Shown here one piece after another: positions 28,875 to 38,707 of a stretch of DNA of 64,000 nucleotides. Numbering within the stretch: position 1 is the first letter of the stretch; every line of letters begins with the position of its first letter. A model generated the notes under the pieces. The model did not search any database. It worked only from the letters and a program-made list of their open reading frames with translations, and was not told the DNA's origin. The position numbers and the translations under genes are program-made. The DNA is from Lysobacter sp. KIS68-7 (GTDB lineage Bacteria; Pseudomonadota; Gammaproteobacteria; Xanthomonadales; Xanthomonadaceae): assembly GCF_021284745.1 (NCBI RefSeq), contig NZ_CP089925.1:1549001-1613000 (forward strand), given 5' to 3'.

Positions 28875-29144
28875 ATGGCCGCCGCGCGCTTCTTCGTCGG
28901 TGGGCACGTGCAGGGCGTGTTCTTCCGTGCGTCCACCCGCGAGCAGGCGCTGCACCTGGGATTGCGCGGTTATGCGCGCAACCTGCACGACGGGCGGGTG
29001 GAAGTGCTCGCGGTCGGCGACGTGCAGGCGGTGGAACGCCTGGGCGAATGGTTGAAGGAAGGGCCGCCGCGTGCGCGCGTGGAGCACCTGGAACGCATCG
29101 CGGCGGACGACGACGAAGCCGGTCCGACGTTCGAAACCGCCTAG
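28875..29144 (+). CDS. acyP: Acylphosphatase
   Basis: An 89-residue enzyme that hydrolyses acyl phosphates. The signature G-x-V-Q-G-V-x-F-R has the phosphate-binding Arg18, and the catalytic Asn36 is in [11 protein letters not shown], as expected for AcyP. It starts one base after the thioredoxin gene stop and overlaps the convergent ppk2 gene by four bases. Confidence 0.92.
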   Translation: MAAARFFVGGHVQGVFFRASTREQALHLGLRGYARNLHDGRVEVLAVGDVQAVERLGEWLKEGPPRARVEHLERIAADDDEAGPTFETA

Positions 29145-29917
29145 GTCTCGAACGGCGCGATCGGTTGCAGCACGCCGTAGCGTTCCTGCTTCGGCTTGCC
29201 CTTCAGCTTCGGGAACGTGAATTTCTTTTCCGGCACGTGCGTGTCGGGGATGCGGGAGAGCAGGTCGCGGATCAGCGTGAGGCGGCCACGGCGCTGGTCG
29301 TTGAAGTCGACCAGCGTCCACGGCGCGTGTTCGGTGTGCGTGGCGCGCAACATGTCTTCGCGCGCCTTCGTGTAGTCGGCGTAGTGCGCGCGCGCGGCGA
29401 TGTCGATGGGCGAGAGCTTCCAGCGCTTGAGCGGATCGGCCTCGCGTTCGGCGAATCGCTGTTCCTGTTCAACCTGGTCGCAGCACAGCCAATACTTGAA
29501 CAGCAGGATGCCGTCGTCGACGAGTTGCTTCTCGAAGATCGGGGCCTGCACGAGGAATTGCTTCACCTGCGCGGGCGTGGCGAAGCCCATCACCCGCTCC
29601 ACGCCGGCGCGGTTGTACCAGCTGCGATCGAACAGCACGGTCTCGCCGGCGGCAGGCAGCCACGGCACGTAGCGCTGGAAATACCACTGCGTCTGTTCGC
29701 GTTCGTTGGGCTTCTGCAGTGCAGCGACCCGGCAACTGCGCGGGTTCATGTGCATGCGGATCGCATCGATGGTGCCGCCCTTGCCGGCGGTGTCGCGGCC
29801 TTCGACCACCACGACCAGGCGCTTGCCATTCGCCTGCAGCCAACGCTCCATCGCCACGAGCTCGAGCTGCAACGGCTCGAGCGCGGCTTCGTAATCCTTG
29901 CGCTTGAGTGTCTTCAT
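29141..29917 (-). CDS. ppk2: Polyphosphate kinase 2 (PPK2 family)
   Basis: A 258-residue single-domain PPK2. The Walker A loop is G-R-D-T-A-G-K-G-G at residues 40-48, Walker B is [10 protein letters not shown], and the lid region [12 protein letters not shown] matches class I/II PPK2. These enzymes use polyphosphate to make NDPs or NTPs. The ATG at 29917 follows GAGGAAG. It overlaps the upstream XRE regulator stop by four bases, so the regulator and kinase are translationally coupled. It converges with acyP. Confidence 0.92.
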   Translation of the reverse strand: MKTLKRKDYEAALEPLQLELVAMERWLQANGKRLVVVVEGRDTAGKGGTIDAIRMHMNPRSCRVAALQKPNEREQTQWYFQRYVPWLPAAGETVLFDRSWYNRAGVERVMGFATPAQVKQFLVQAPIFEKQLVDDGILLFKYWLCCDQVEQEQRFAEREADPLKRWKLSPIDIAARAHYADYTKAREDMLRATHTEHAPWTLVDFNDQRRGRLTLIRDLLSRIPDTHVPEKKFTFPKLKGKPKQERYGVLQPIAPFET

Positions 29918-30264
29918 TTCTTCCTCGGCGCGCGACGCGTGGCAGGTTTGTCGGCGAGGCCGCGCGCGATTTCCAGCAGCGCGCCCTGTTGACGCGTGCT
30001 CATCAATCGGTACGCAGCGAGCAGCTCGTGTTCGCCCTGGGTACGCGCCGGATCGAGCGTGTTGGCCAGTTCGGCGAGCAATGCGCCCGCGGGCACGCCC
30101 AGCGTACGGGCGAGGGCATCGAGTTGTTGCTTGCCCGGCATCTTCTCGCCGCGCATCCACGCCGACACGGTCTCCACGCCCGCGCGCGGAATGGCGGTGG
30201 CGAGGTCGGTGGCGGTCATGCCGCGGGCCTTGGCGAGCAATCGCAACGTGGTGGCGAGCGGCAT
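29914..30264 (-). CDS. XRE-family transcriptional regulator
   Basis: A 116-residue protein with an N-terminal helix-turn-helix (about residues 3-62: L-R-L-L-A-K-A-R-G-M-T-A-T-D-L-A-T-A-I ... V-E-T-V-S-A-W-M-R-G-E-K) and a helical tail ending in basic [11 protein letters not shown]. Its stop overlaps the ppk2 start (ATGA), and moaB ends seven bases upstream. No toxin gene is adjacent, so an antitoxin role is unlikely; control of polyphosphate metabolism is a guess from context. Confidence 0.82.
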   Translation of the reverse strand: MPLATTLRLLAKARGMTATDLATAIPRAGVETVSAWMRGEKMPGKQQLDALARTLGVPAGALLAELANTLDPARTQGEHELLAAYRLMSTRQQGALLEIARGLADKPATRRAPRKK

Positions 30265-30270
30265 CGGGCG

Positions 30271-30789
30271 TCACTCCCTCAGGCGTGGGCGAAGCGTGGC
30301 GAGGTTGCAGGGTTTGGTGCGCGAATCCAGTTGTGCGCGCAGGATCTTGTCCCACGCCGTGCGGCAAGCCGATGTGGAGCCGGGCAGGGCGAACAGGAAG
30401 GTGCCGTTCGCCATGCCCGCGAAGGCGCGCGATTGCAGCGACGACGTGCCGATCTCTTCGATGCTCACGGCACGGAACATTTCACCGAAGCCGGGCATCT
30501 GCTTGTCGAGCAGGGGCAGCAGCGCTTCGGGCGTGGAATCGCGTCCGGTGAAGCCGGTGCCGCCGGTGACGAGGATGCCGTCGACCTTGTCGTCGGCAAT
30601 CCACTGCGACACGCACGCGCGCAGCTTGTAGCGATCGTCCGGCAGCAGCGCGCGTTCGACGACGCGATGGCCCGCATCGGTCAGCGCCTGCACGAGGTAA
30701 TCGCCCGAGGTGTCGTTCTCGCGCGTGCGCGTGTCGGACACGGTCAGCACGCAGAGCGAGAGGGGGAGGAAGTCGGTGGCCTGGCTCAT
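30271..30789 (-). CDS. moaB: Molybdenum cofactor biosynthesis protein MoaB
   Basis: A 172-residue protein of the MogA/MoaB fold. The molybdopterin-binding motif V-T-G-G-T-G-F-T-G-R-D-S-T-P-E-A and the later A-L-P-G-S-T-S-A-C-R-T-A-W are visible. MoaB/MogA adenylates molybdopterin before molybdate insertion. It lies in the minus-strand chain between the acetyltransferase and XRE genes with short gaps; no other molybdenum genes are in the window. Confidence 0.92.
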   Translation of the reverse strand: MSQATDFLPLSLCVLTVSDTRTRENDTSGDYLVQALTDAGHRVVERALLPDDRYKLRACVSQWIADDKVDGILVTGGTGFTGRDSTPEALLPLLDKQMPGFGEMFRAVSIEEIGTSSLQSRAFAGMANGTFLFALPGSTSACRTAWDKILRAQLDSRTKPCNLATLRPRLRE

Positions 30790-30804
30790 GGCGCGCAGCC
30801 TAGC

Positions 30805-31248
30805 TCAGGTGAATGACAGGGAGTACCACTGCGTGTCGTCTTCGTGCCAGCCCGCCGCGCGGTAGAGCGCGCGGGCCGGGGCGTTGTCGCGCATGGTTTC
30901 GAGCATCAGGCCCGCGGCGCCCTGTTCGCGTGCGAACGCGGCCGCGGCATCGAGCAGCGCGTGCCCCACGCCGAAGCGGCGCGCGTGTTCGGCGACGAAC
31001 AGGTCGTTGAGGACCCACAGCCGCGCCGTGCGTACCGAAGAGAACATCGGGTACAGCTGCGTGAAGCCCGCGGCCTGGCCGTCGCGCATCGCGAGCAGGA
31101 TCGTGGATTCCTTGCGCTCCAGGCGTTCGCGGAGGAAGGCCTGCGCACGCGGGAGGTCGGACGGCTGTTGGTAGTAGCGCCGATAACCGTCGAACAGCGG
31201 CGCGATGAGATCGAGGTCGTCCAGGGTCGCGCGGCGGATCTCGGTCAT
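30805..31248 (-). CDS. GNAT family N-acetyltransferase
   Basis: A 147-residue protein. The acetyl-CoA pyrophosphate loop is A-R-R-F-G-V-G-H-A-L-L, preceded by the beta strand L-N-D-L-F-V, and a C-terminal A-R-A-L-Y-R-A-A-G-W-H motif closes the fold. Substrate is unknown. The ATG at 31248 lies four bases after the prfA stop, so it is probably co-transcribed with hemA-prfA. Confidence 0.9.
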   Translation of the reverse strand: MTEIRRATLDDLDLIAPLFDGYRRYYQQPSDLPRAQAFLRERLERKESTILLAMRDGQAAGFTQLYPMFSSVRTARLWVLNDLFVAEHARRFGVGHALLDAAAAFAREQGAAGLMLETMRDNAPARALYRAAGWHEDDTQWYSLSFT

Positions 31249-31252
31249 GGGT

Positions 31253-32338
31253 TTATCCGTTGCCTGTGAGTCTTGCCAGTTCGTCCGCCTGGTGCTCGCG
31301 CTGCAGGCGTTCGACGAGCGCATCCAGCGCGCCTTCCAGCACGTTGGGCAGGTCGTACAGCGTGAGCCCGTCGACGCGATGGTCCGTGATGCGGCCCTGC
31401 GGGAAGTTGTACGTGCGAATGCGCTGGCTGCGGTCGCCGCTGCCGACCTGCAACTTGCGGTCCTGCGCCTGCGCAGCTTCGCGGCGTGCAATGTCGGCTT
31501 CCACCAGCATCGCCTTCAGGCGTTTCATCGCTTTGTCGCGGTTCGCGTGCTGCGAGCGTTCGGTCTGCGACTCGACCACGATGCCGCTGGGCACGTGCGT
31601 GATGCGGATCGCCGATTCGGTCTTGTTGACGTGCTGGCCGCCGGCGCCGGAGGAACGGAAGGTGTCGACCTTCAGGTCCGCCGGATTCACTTCGATCGGC
31701 ACGCCCGGCGCTTCCTCCGCGATGATCGCGACGGTGGCGGCGGAGGTGTGGATGCGGCCCTGCGATTCGGTTTCCGGCACGCGCTGCACGCGGTGCGTGC
31801 CGGATTCGAACTTGAGCTTCGAATAGGCGCCGCGGCCTTCCACGCGCGCAACGATTTCGCGGTAGCCGCCGTGCTCGCCCGGGTTCGCAGATTCCACTTC
31901 CACGCGCCAGCCCTGCCGTTCCGCGTAACGCGCGTACATGCGATACAAGTCGCCGGCGAAGATCGCGGCTTCGTCGCCGCCGGTGCCGGCGCGTACTTCG
32001 AGATAGAGATTGCCTTCGTCGCGCGCGTCGCGCGGGACGAGTTGCGCGAGCAGTTCGCCTTCGAGTTCGGCCAGGCGCGCGGTGGCGGCGGCGATTTCCT
32101 CGTCGGCGAGTTCGCGCAGTTCCGCATCGCCGCGCATCGCTTCGGCGGCGGCGAGGTCGCGGCGCGCCTGCGCTTCTGCGTTCAGCGCATTGGCGACGGG
32201 TTCGAGTTGCGAGAATTCACGCGAGAGGTCGCGGAAGCGTTCGGCGTCGCCGATCACGCCCGGGTCGGACAACAGGCGCTCGACTTCCTCGCGTCGCTCC
32301 AGCAGCGCTTCGAGTTTGCGACGCAGGCTGGGGATCAT
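31253..32338 (-). CDS. prfA: Peptide chain release factor 1
   Basis: A 361-residue class I release factor (RF1) that reads UAA and UAG. The P-x-T specificity region falls in the second domain, and the catalytic [11 protein letters not shown] motif (Gln is the PrmC target) lies around residue 237. Length matches E. coli RF1 (360). Its start overlaps the hemA stop by four bases, the usual hemA-prfA coupling in Gammaproteobacteria; here prmC is elsewhere (10066). Confidence 0.97.
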   Translation of the reverse strand: MIPSLRRKLEALLERREEVERLLSDPGVIGDAERFRDLSREFSQLEPVANALNAEAQARRDLAAAEAMRGDAELRELADEEIAAATARLAELEGELLAQLVPRDARDEGNLYLEVRAGTGGDEAAIFAGDLYRMYARYAERQGWRVEVESANPGEHGGYREIVARVEGRGAYSKLKFESGTHRVQRVPETESQGRIHTSAATVAIIAEEAPGVPIEVNPADLKVDTFRSSGAGGQHVNKTESAIRITHVPSGIVVESQTERSQHANRDKAMKRLKAMLVEADIARREAAQAQDRKLQVGSGDRSQRIRTYNFPQGRITDHRVDGLTLYDLPNVLEGALDALVERLQREHQADELARLTGNG

Positions 32339-33618
32339 GCGTCGGCGTCGTCGTCGTTCGAGGCGGCATCGCCCTCGGGCAGCGGCGGGAAGAGCTTGTC
32401 GGTCGCGCGCGCCAGGTCGCCGTCGCCGGTGAGCGCGGCTTCGCGCAGGGCCACGGTGGGAGCGTGCAACAGGCGATTGACCAGCGTGTGTGCGAGCAGA
32501 TCGAGGACTTCGTGCGGGTCGCGGCCGGCGGCGAGCTGCGCGCGGGCTTTTTCCAGCGCGACCTTGCGCGAGTGGAGGCCATGCGCGCGCAGGCGCTTGA
32601 GCGGTTCGTGGCGCGTGCTGGCCTGCACCGCTTCGACGTAGCGCGCGGTCTGCAGGTCGATGATCGCTTCGGCTTCGCGCGCGGCTTCGCGGCGGGAGCG
32701 GCGGTTGTCTTCGATCGCGCGCTCGAGGTCGTCGACGGTGTAGAGGAAGACGTCGGGCAGCGTGGCCACGTCGGCGGCGATGTCGCGCGGCACGGCGAGG
32801 TCGAGCAACAGCATCGGGCGGTGCTTGCGCTTGGACAGCGCTTCAGCCACTTGCGTGCGGCGGACGATGGGATCGCGACTCGCCGTGGCGGACACCACGA
32901 TGTCGGCCTCGGCCAGGTGGCGGTCCAGTTCGGTCAGCGGCAAGGCCACGCCGCCATGGCGCGTGGCGAGGTCCTGCGCATGCGCGAGCGTGCGGTTGGC
33001 GACCAGCAGCCGCTTCGCCTTGCCTTCGACCAGATGTCGCGCGGCGAGCTCGATGGTTTCGCCGGCGCCGATCAGCAGCACTGTCGAATCCTCCAGTCGT
33101 GCGAAGGATTCCTGGGCAAGGCGGACCGCCGCGGAGGCGACCGACACCGGATTCGCGCCGATGCGCGTGTCGGTGCGCGCGCGCTTGGCGGTGGTGAAGG
33201 CGTGCTGGAACAGTCGGTCCAGGTGTTGGCCGAGCGTGCCCGCGCTGCGGGCGACGGCCCAGGCTTCCTTCACCTGGCCGAGGATCTGCGGTTCGCCGAG
33301 CACGAGCGAGTCGAGGCCGGCGGCGACGCGGAACAGGTGGCGCACCGCGTCCGCGTCGCTGTGGCGATACAGGTAGGCGTGCAGGTCGCCGGAATCCGGG
33401 TGGCTGGCGAGCCAGTCGGCCAGCGCGTCGCCGGTGTCGTCGGCGAGCGCGTACAGCTCGGTGCGGTTGCAGGTCGAGAGCAGCGCCACCTCGCGCACGG
33501 AGGGCATCGCGCGCAGCTCGGCGAGCGCGCGCGGCATCGCATCGGCGCCGAACGCAACGCGCTCGCGGAGGCCGACCGGTGCGGTCTGGTGGTTGATGCC
33601 GAGGACGATGAGGCTCAT
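32335..33618 (-). CDS. hemA: Glutamyl-tRNA reductase
   Basis: A 427-residue enzyme that reduces glutamyl-tRNA(Glu) to glutamate-1-semialdehyde, the first step of C5 haem synthesis. The catalytic Cys50 is in [10 protein letters not shown], followed by [17 protein letters not shown] and the NADPH-binding [10 protein letters not shown]. The C-terminal dimerisation helices end in an acidic D-D-D-A-D-A tail. The start at 33618 fits [10 protein letters not shown]. It diverges from the TPR gene; a TAGAAT on the minus strand (33669-33664) is a possible -10. Confidence 0.96.
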   Translation of the reverse strand: MSLIVLGINHQTAPVGLRERVAFGADAMPRALAELRAMPSVREVALLSTCNRTELYALADDTGDALADWLASHPDSGDLHAYLYRHSDADAVRHLFRVAAGLDSLVLGEPQILGQVKEAWAVARSAGTLGQHLDRLFQHAFTTAKRARTDTRIGANPVSVASAAVRLAQESFARLEDSTVLLIGAGETIELAARHLVEGKAKRLLVANRTLAHAQDLATRHGGVALPLTELDRHLAEADIVVSATASRDPIVRRTQVAEALSKRKHRPMLLLDLAVPRDIAADVATLPDVFLYTVDDLERAIEDNRRSRREAAREAEAIIDLQTARYVEAVQASTRHEPLKRLRAHGLHSRKVALEKARAQLAAGRDPHEVLDLLAHTLVNRLLHAPTVALREAALTGDGDLARATDKLFPPLPEGDAASNDDDADA

Positions 33619-33707
33619 GGGGTCGTTCGGGCGCGTGCGATAAGCTCGCGGAACAGTCCGCACATTCTAGCGGTCTGTCTTTCCGGATACCCCACACGGA
33701 CCCCCGA

Positions 33708-35381
33708 ATGCAGCGTTCCCTCCCATGGATCACCACCCTCACGTTCGTCGCCCTGGCGCTCTTCGGCCCGGGCGCGGAGGCCGCGCGCAAGACCCCGGTC
33801 CCGGAAACCCCGGCCCTGGAAGGCACGATGGCCGGCGAATTCGCGCTGCAGGCGGGCGATCTGCAGAACGCCGCCCGGTGGTACCTGGAAGCCGCGAAAT
33901 CCACCGACGACCCGGGCCTGGCCGAGCGCGCGACCCGAATCGCGCTGCTCGCCAACGATGACGCCCGCGCCGCCGAGGGCCTGAAGCTGTGGCGCGCCCG
34001 CACCCCGGATTCCCTGGCGATGCACGCGGCCGAGGCCACGCTGGCCCTGCGCCGCAACGACGCGCGGCTGGCCCGTCGCGAGCTGGGCGTCCTGCTCTCC
34101 GACCGGGGCGACATCGGCTGGCGCCACGCGCTCGCCGCGCTGGGCAGCGGCGGCAAGGATCCGGCGCTGGCCGCCCGCCTGCTCGGCGAACTGGTCGACG
34201 ACCGCGCGATCCCCGACCGGCTGCAGCCGTGGCTCGCCTTCGGCGGCCTTGCGCAGCGGCTGGAGCAGCCACAGCTGGCCGACCGCATCATCGACGAGAT
34301 CGTCCATCGCTTCCCCCAGGAGCCGCGCGTGGCCCTGCTGCGTGCGAGCCAGCTGCGCGAATCGGGCAAGAACGAAGATGCCCGCAAGGTGCTGGCCGGC
34401 ATCGCCGCCAGCGCGTACGCCGACGAAGACATGCGCATGTCGATCGCGGCGGAGTACGACGCGATGGGCGATTCGGCCTCGGCCGCGTCCGTGCTGGCGC
34501 GCGGGCCGCAGGACGATCGCAGCTTCGCGTTGCGCGCGGCCCTGCTGGCGCGCGCCGACGACAAGGTCGCGCTGGGGCAGTTGTACGACGAGCTGAAGAA
34601 GGATTCGACGAAGCCGAACCCCGAGCGCCGGCTGCTGCTCGGCCAGGTGGCCGAACTGCTCGAACGCCACGAAGAAGCACTGGCCTGGTACCGCGGCGTG
34701 CCCGGCGGCGAAGCGCGTTACGTCGCGCGCCTGCGCGAAACCAACGTGCTGCATTCGCTCGGCCGCAAGGACGAGGCCTACGATTCGCTGCGCAAGCTGC
34801 AGTCCGATGCGACGGTGGATGAAGACACGCGCCGCGATGCGTACCTGCTCGAAGCGGAACTGCGCCAGAAGGATTCGCAACCCGTCGACGAACTCGACGC
34901 CTTCGCGCGCGGCCTGGCGGCGTATCCCGACGATCCGGCGCTGCTGTACGCACGCGCCCTGACCTGGGAGCGTCGCGACGACATCCCGCGCGCGGAAGCC
35001 GATTTCCGCCGCATCCTCGTCGCCGAACCCGACAACGTGACTGCGCTGAACGCGTTGGGCTACACGCTCGCCGACCGCACCACGCGCTACGCCGAAGCCC
35101 TTGCGCTCATCGATCGCGCGCGCGCCGCCGAGCCGGGCAGCGCAGCGATCATCGACAGCTACGGTTGGGTGCTCTATCGCCTGGGCCGCAACGCCGAAGC
35201 GCTGGTGGAACTGCGCCGCGCGTATGCGCTGCAGAAGGATCCGGAAATCGCATCGCACATCGGCGAAGTGCTGTGGGTGCTTGGGCAGAAGGACGAAGCG
35301 CGGCGCTATTTCGACGAAGCGCGCAAGCTCGATCCCGACAACCGCTCGCTCAAGCGCGCGCTGGAGAAGACGGGCGCATGA
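33708..35381 (+). CDS. Tetratricopeptide repeat protein, probably periplasmic
   Basis: A 557-residue protein with a signal peptide (hydrophobic T-L-T-F-V-A-L-A-L-F-G, cleavage near A-E-A-A) and many degenerate TPR helices; clear repeats appear in the second half (A-L-N-A-L-G-Y-T-L-A-D and S-Y-G-W-V-L-Y-R-L-G-R-N-A-E-A-L). In Xanthomonadaceae and Pseudomonas such a TPR protein commonly precedes lolB; it probably scaffolds envelope proteins. The lolB ATG overlaps its stop (ATGA), indicating coupling. Confidence 0.88.
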   Translation: MQRSLPWITTLTFVALALFGPGAEAARKTPVPETPALEGTMAGEFALQAGDLQNAARWYLEAAKSTDDPGLAERATRIALLANDDARAAEGLKLWRARTPDSLAMHAAEATLALRRNDARLARRELGVLLSDRGDIGWRHALAALGSGGKDPALAARLLGELVDDRAIPDRLQPWLAFGGLAQRLEQPQLADRIIDEIVHRFPQEPRVALLRASQLRESGKNEDARKVLAGIAASAYADEDMRMSIAAEYDAMGDSASAASVLARGPQDDRSFALRAALLARADDKVALGQLYDELKKDSTKPNPERRLLLGQVAELLERHEEALAWYRGVPGGEARYVARLRETNVLHSLGRKDEAYDSLRKLQSDATVDEDTRRDAYLLEAELRQKDSQPVDELDAFARGLAAYPDDPALLYARALTWERRDDIPRAEADFRRILVAEPDNVTALNALGYTLADRTTRYAEALALIDRARAAEPGSAAIIDSYGWVLYRLGRNAEALVELRRAYALQKDPEIASHIGEVLWVLGQKDEARRYFDEARKLDPDNRSLKRALEKTGA

Positions 35382-35989
35382 AGATCGCGAACGCTTGGGT
35401 CGCGGTGCTGGCCATCGCGTTGTCGGCGTGCGCCTCGCGTCCCGTGCATGAAGCGCTGGCGCCGATCGAAGGTTCGCCGCAGGCGCACCAGGCGCAGCGC
35501 GAGTCGATGCTCGCCACGCAACCGGATTGGACGCTCACCGGACGCGTGGCGCTCGCCAACGGCAAGGACGGCGGCAGCGGGCGGCTGGAGTGGACGCAAT
35601 CCGGCGCGCACTTCGATGTGTCGCTCAGTGCGCCGGTGACGCGACAGAGTTGGCGCGTCGTCGGTGGCGATGGGGAAGCGCGCCTGGAAGGCATGGCAGG
35701 CGGAACGCGCACGGGCCCCGATGCGGAAGCGCTTGTTTTCGAAGCGACGCGCTGGCGCATTCCGGTGGATGCCCTGGTGCGCTGGGTGCGCGGGCGCGCC
35801 TCGCCGGGCGCGACCCTGGAGTACGCCGCCGATGGTCGCCTGCAGCGCCTCAACGAGGCCGGTTGGGTCGTCGATTACGCCGACTGGCATGCCGTCGACG
35901 GCATTGAATTGCCCGGTCGCATCGAGGCACGCCAGGGCGAGGCCCGCGTCCGGCTGGTCGTGGACCAGTGGTCCGGCGGCGCCCAATGA
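35378..35989 (+). CDS. lolB: Outer membrane lipoprotein LolB
   Basis: A 203-residue lipoprotein (lipobox L-S-A-C18) that receives lipoproteins from LolA and inserts them in the outer membrane. The W-x-L-x-G-R-(V/L)-A-(L/V) strand (W-T-L-T-G-R-V-A-L) and the [14 protein letters not shown] segment match LolB. It overlaps both neighbours by four bases (TPR stop and ispE start), forming a tightly coupled operon TPR-lolB-ispE as in other Gammaproteobacteria. Confidence 0.93.
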   Translation: MKIANAWVAVLAIALSACASRPVHEALAPIEGSPQAHQAQRESMLATQPDWTLTGRVALANGKDGGSGRLEWTQSGAHFDVSLSAPVTRQSWRVVGGDGEARLEGMAGGTRTGPDAEALVFEATRWRIPVDALVRWVRGRASPGATLEYAADGRLQRLNEAGWVVDYADWHAVDGIELPGRIEARQGEARVRLVVDQWSGGAQ

Positions 35990-36864
35990 ACGGCTGGAGC
36001 GAGTGGCCGGCCCCGGCCAAGCTCAACCTGTTCCTCCACATCACCGGCCGGCGGCCGGACGGCTACCACGCCCTGCAGTCGGTGTTCCGCCTGCTCGACT
36101 GGGGCGACAGCGTCCGCCTGCGCCTGCGTGAAGACGGGCAGATCCGGCGGATCGGCCCGTCAGCGCCGGGCGTTCCGGAAGCCGACGACCTCATGGTCCG
36201 CGCGGGTAAAATCCTGCAAGCGACGACGAACACGCGCGTTGGCGCCGACATCGCCGTCGAAAAGCGCATTCCGTCCGGCGGCGGTTTCGGCGGCGGTTCC
36301 TCCGATGCGGCCACCGTCCTGGTTGCGCTCGACCAGCTCTGGGGCACGTCCCTCGGCCCCGATCGCCTCGCCGACATCGGCCTCGGCCTGGGCGCCGACG
36401 TGCCGGTCTTCGTGCACGGCGACAACGCCTGGGCCGAAGGCGTGGGCGAGATCCTCACACCGATCGCGCTTCCGCCGGCGTGGTACCTGCTCGCCGACCC
36501 CGGCGTCCACGTGCCAACCGCCGCTTTGTTCCAAACCCCTGAATTGACGCGCGATTCTCCTCCCGCGACAATGCACGACTTCGTTTCGGGAGCAGGGCTC
36601 GGCAATGCGTTCGAGCCGGTGCTGCGTCATCGCGAACCGGCCGTCGAGGCTGCCTTCGCGGTGTTGGCGCAGGTCGGCACGCCGCGATTGACGGGTACGG
36701 GCAGCGGTTGTTTCGTCGAATTCGCAGACCGCGGATCCGCCGAGGCGGCCTTGCTCCGCGTGCATTCGGGAGCGCCGCATCTCCGGGCCTGGCTGGCCGA
36801 AGGCGCGTCCGTTTCTCCCTTGCGCACGGCGCTCGATCGACAGGGGCGTCGCCAAGAGGCCTAA
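35986..36864 (+). CDS. ispE: 4-(cytidine 5'-diphospho)-2-C-methyl-D-erythritol kinase
   Basis: A 292-residue GHMP kinase of the MEP isoprenoid pathway. Catalytic Lys12 is in A-K-L-N-L, the ATP loop [14 protein letters not shown] spans 96-109, and the catalytic Asp is in L-G-A-D-V-P-V-F near 138. The last seven residues (Q-G-R-R-Q-E-A) and the TAA are read from within the tRNA-Gln gene: the tRNA begins at 36842 while the CDS ends at 36864. The E. coli protein is 283 residues, so the tail is slightly long. The start overlaps lolB by four bases. Confidence 0.95.
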   Translation: MNGWSEWPAPAKLNLFLHITGRRPDGYHALQSVFRLLDWGDSVRLRLREDGQIRRIGPSAPGVPEADDLMVRAGKILQATTNTRVGADIAVEKRIPSGGGFGGGSSDAATVLVALDQLWGTSLGPDRLADIGLGLGADVPVFVHGDNAWAEGVGEILTPIALPPAWYLLADPGVHVPTAALFQTPELTRDSPPATMHDFVSGAGLGNAFEPVLRHREPAVEAAFAVLAQVGTPRLTGTGSGCFVEFADRGSAEAALLRVHSGAPHLRAWLAEGASVSPLRTALDRQGRRQEA

Positions 36865-36919
36865 GGCACCGGGTTTTGATCCCGGCATTTCGTAGGTTCG
36901 AATCCTACCGCCCCTGCCA
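36842..36919 (+). tRNA. tRNA-Gln (UUG)
   Basis: A complete cloverleaf: acceptor AGGGGCG pairs with CGCCCCT, anticodon stem CCGGG/CCCGG with anticodon TTG at 36876-36878, T-arm GTAGG/CCTAC with TTCGAAT loop, discriminator G and encoded CCA (36917-36919). Its first 23 bases overlap the end of ispE. The ispE-tRNA-Gln-prs order is typical of Gammaproteobacteria. Confidence 0.97.
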
Positions 36920-36964
36920 ACCGGCAGGACGTGGTCACCGCAACGGTCAGAGCGCAGCGGAGCA

Positions 36965-37930
36965 ATGCAGATGCAAGACGAACGTAACCTGCTGGTGTTC
37001 ACCGGCAACGCCAACCGCCCCCTCGCAGAGGCGGTGTGCAAGGAACTCGGTATCCGCCCGGGCAAGGCCCTGGTGAGCCGTTTCTCCGACGGTGAAGTGC
37101 AGGTGGAAATCGAAGAGAACGTCCGCCGGCAGGAAGTGTTCGTCATGCAGCCGACGTGCGCGCCCAGTGCGGAAAACCTCGTGGAGCTGCTGGTGCTGAT
37201 CGACGCGCTCAAGCGCGCATCGGTCTCCAGCGTCACCGCGGTGGTGCCGTACTTCGGTTACGCGCGCCAGGATCGTCGCCCGCGTTCGGCGCGCGTGCCG
37301 ATCACGGCGAAGGTCGCGGCGAAGATGTTCAGCGCGGTCGGCACCGACCGCGTGCTCACCGTCGACCTGCACGCCGACCAGATCCAGGGTTTCTTCGACC
37401 TCCCGGTCGACAACGTGTACGCCTCGCCGCTGCTGCTCGCCGATATCTGGCGCGCGCACGGCACGGACAACCTGATCGTGGTGTCGCCGGACGTCGGCGG
37501 CGTGGTGCGTGCGCGAGCGATCGCCAAGCGCCTCGACGACGCGGACCTGGCGATCATCGACAAGCGCCGTCCGCGCGCGAACGTGGCCACGGTGATGAAC
37601 ATCATCGGCGACGTGAGCGGCAAGACCTGCGTGCTCGTCGACGACATCGTGGACACCGCGGGCACGCTGTGCGCGGCGGCCGCGGCGCTGAAAGCGCAGG
37701 GCGCGACCAAGGTGGTCGCGTACTGCACGCATCCCGTGCTCTCGGGCGCGGCGATCGACAATTTGACCAAATCGCAGCTCGACGAGCTGGTGGTGACCGA
37801 CACCATCCCGCTCAGCGCAGCTGCCAAGGCCTGCGGCCGGATCCGCCAGCTCAGCGTCGCCGAGCTGCTCGCGGAAACCATCCGACGCATCGCCTTCGGT
37901 GAATCCGTCAGTTCGCTTTACGTGGACTGA
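36965..37930 (+). CDS. prs: Ribose-phosphate pyrophosphokinase (PRPP synthetase)
   Basis: A 321-residue class I enzyme that transfers pyrophosphate from ATP to ribose-5-phosphate, feeding nucleotide, histidine and tryptophan synthesis. The PRPP-binding signature [13 protein letters not shown] and the flexible loop [12 protein letters not shown] are intact. GGAG lies just before the ATG at 36965; a second in-frame ATG at 36971 is possible. Confidence 0.97.
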   Translation: MQMQDERNLLVFTGNANRPLAEAVCKELGIRPGKALVSRFSDGEVQVEIEENVRRQEVFVMQPTCAPSAENLVELLVLIDALKRASVSSVTAVVPYFGYARQDRRPRSARVPITAKVAAKMFSAVGTDRVLTVDLHADQIQGFFDLPVDNVYASPLLLADIWRAHGTDNLIVVSPDVGGVVRARAIAKRLDDADLAIIDKRRPRANVATVMNIIGDVSGKTCVLVDDIVDTAGTLCAAAAALKAQGATKVVAYCTHPVLSGAAIDNLTKSQLDELVVTDTIPLSAAAKACGRIRQLSVAELLAETIRRIAFGESVSSLYVD

Positions 37931-37990
37931 CATCCTTCGTCCACCTGGTCGCGGGTGGGCGGTTACAACAACGTGAGTGAGTAAATAACC

Positions 37991-38656
37991 ATGGCAACCG
38001 AACACAAGATCTCGGCCACTGGCCGCAAGGACGAAGGCAAGGGTGCGAGCCGCCGCCTCCGTCTCAAGGCGCAGATCCCGGCCATCCTCTACGGCGGCAC
38101 CGCCGCTCCGCAGAGCATCCAGCTCGAGCACGAGAAGACCTGGCTCGCCAGCCAGAACGAGTGGTTCTACTCGTCGATCCTCGACCTCGACCTCGACGGC
38201 AAGGTGCAGAAGGTGCTGCTGCGTGACATGCAGCGCCATCCGTACAAGCAGATCATCATGCACCTGGACTTCCAGCGCGTTGATGAAAACCAGGCGATCC
38301 GCGTCGCCGTGCCGCTGCACTTCCTCAACGAAGAGAAGTCGCCGGCCGGCAAGTCGGCGGACGTCGTCGTCACGCACGAGCTCAACGAAGTCGAAGTGAG
38401 CTGCTTGCCGAAGAACCTGCCGGAGTTCATCGAAATCGATCTGTCCGACCTCAAGGTCGGCGACATCGTCCACCTGTCGGAGATCAAGCTCCCGGCGGGC
38501 GTCGAGATCCCCGAGCTGAAGCTCGGCAAGGAACACGACGTCGCGATCGTCATCGCCAAGCACGGCAGGGAAGAGGTCGAGGAACCGACCGAAGCCCCGG
38601 CCGCGGCCGAAGTGCCGGCGGCGAAGGTCGCCAAGAAGGACGAAGAGAAGAAGTAA
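37991..38656 (+). CDS. rplY: 50S ribosomal protein L25/general stress protein Ctc
   Basis: A 221-residue long-form L25 (CTC type), with the 5S rRNA-binding beta-barrel first, including K-I-S-A-T-G-R-K-D-E-G-K-G-A-S-R-R-L-R, and a second domain. It ends in a Glu/Pro/Ala-rich and Lys-rich tail (E-E-P-T-E-A-P-A-A-A, K-K-D-E-E-K-K), common in long forms. The 94-residue E. coli L25 has only the first domain. It lies 60 bases after prs and before pth, the usual order. Confidence 0.95.
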   Translation: MATEHKISATGRKDEGKGASRRLRLKAQIPAILYGGTAAPQSIQLEHEKTWLASQNEWFYSSILDLDLDGKVQKVLLRDMQRHPYKQIIMHLDFQRVDENQAIRVAVPLHFLNEEKSPAGKSADVVVTHELNEVEVSCLPKNLPEFIEIDLSDLKVGDIVHLSEIKLPAGVEIPELKLGKEHDVAIVIAKHGREEVEEPTEAPAAAEVPAAKVAKKDEEKK

Positions 38657-38668
38657 GCCCCTGCGTTC

Positions 38669-38691
38669 GCGCCGGCCTGCGTGGCCGGCGC
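38669..38691 (+). terminator. GC-rich hairpin between rplY and pth
   Basis: A 9-bp stem (38669-38677 with 38683-38691), loop TGCGT. No U-run follows, so it may act as an mRNA-stabilising or pausing structure instead of a true terminator; pth starts 17 bases later. Confidence 0.45.
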
Positions 38692-38707
38692 GGCGCGGCG
38701 CGTCCGC

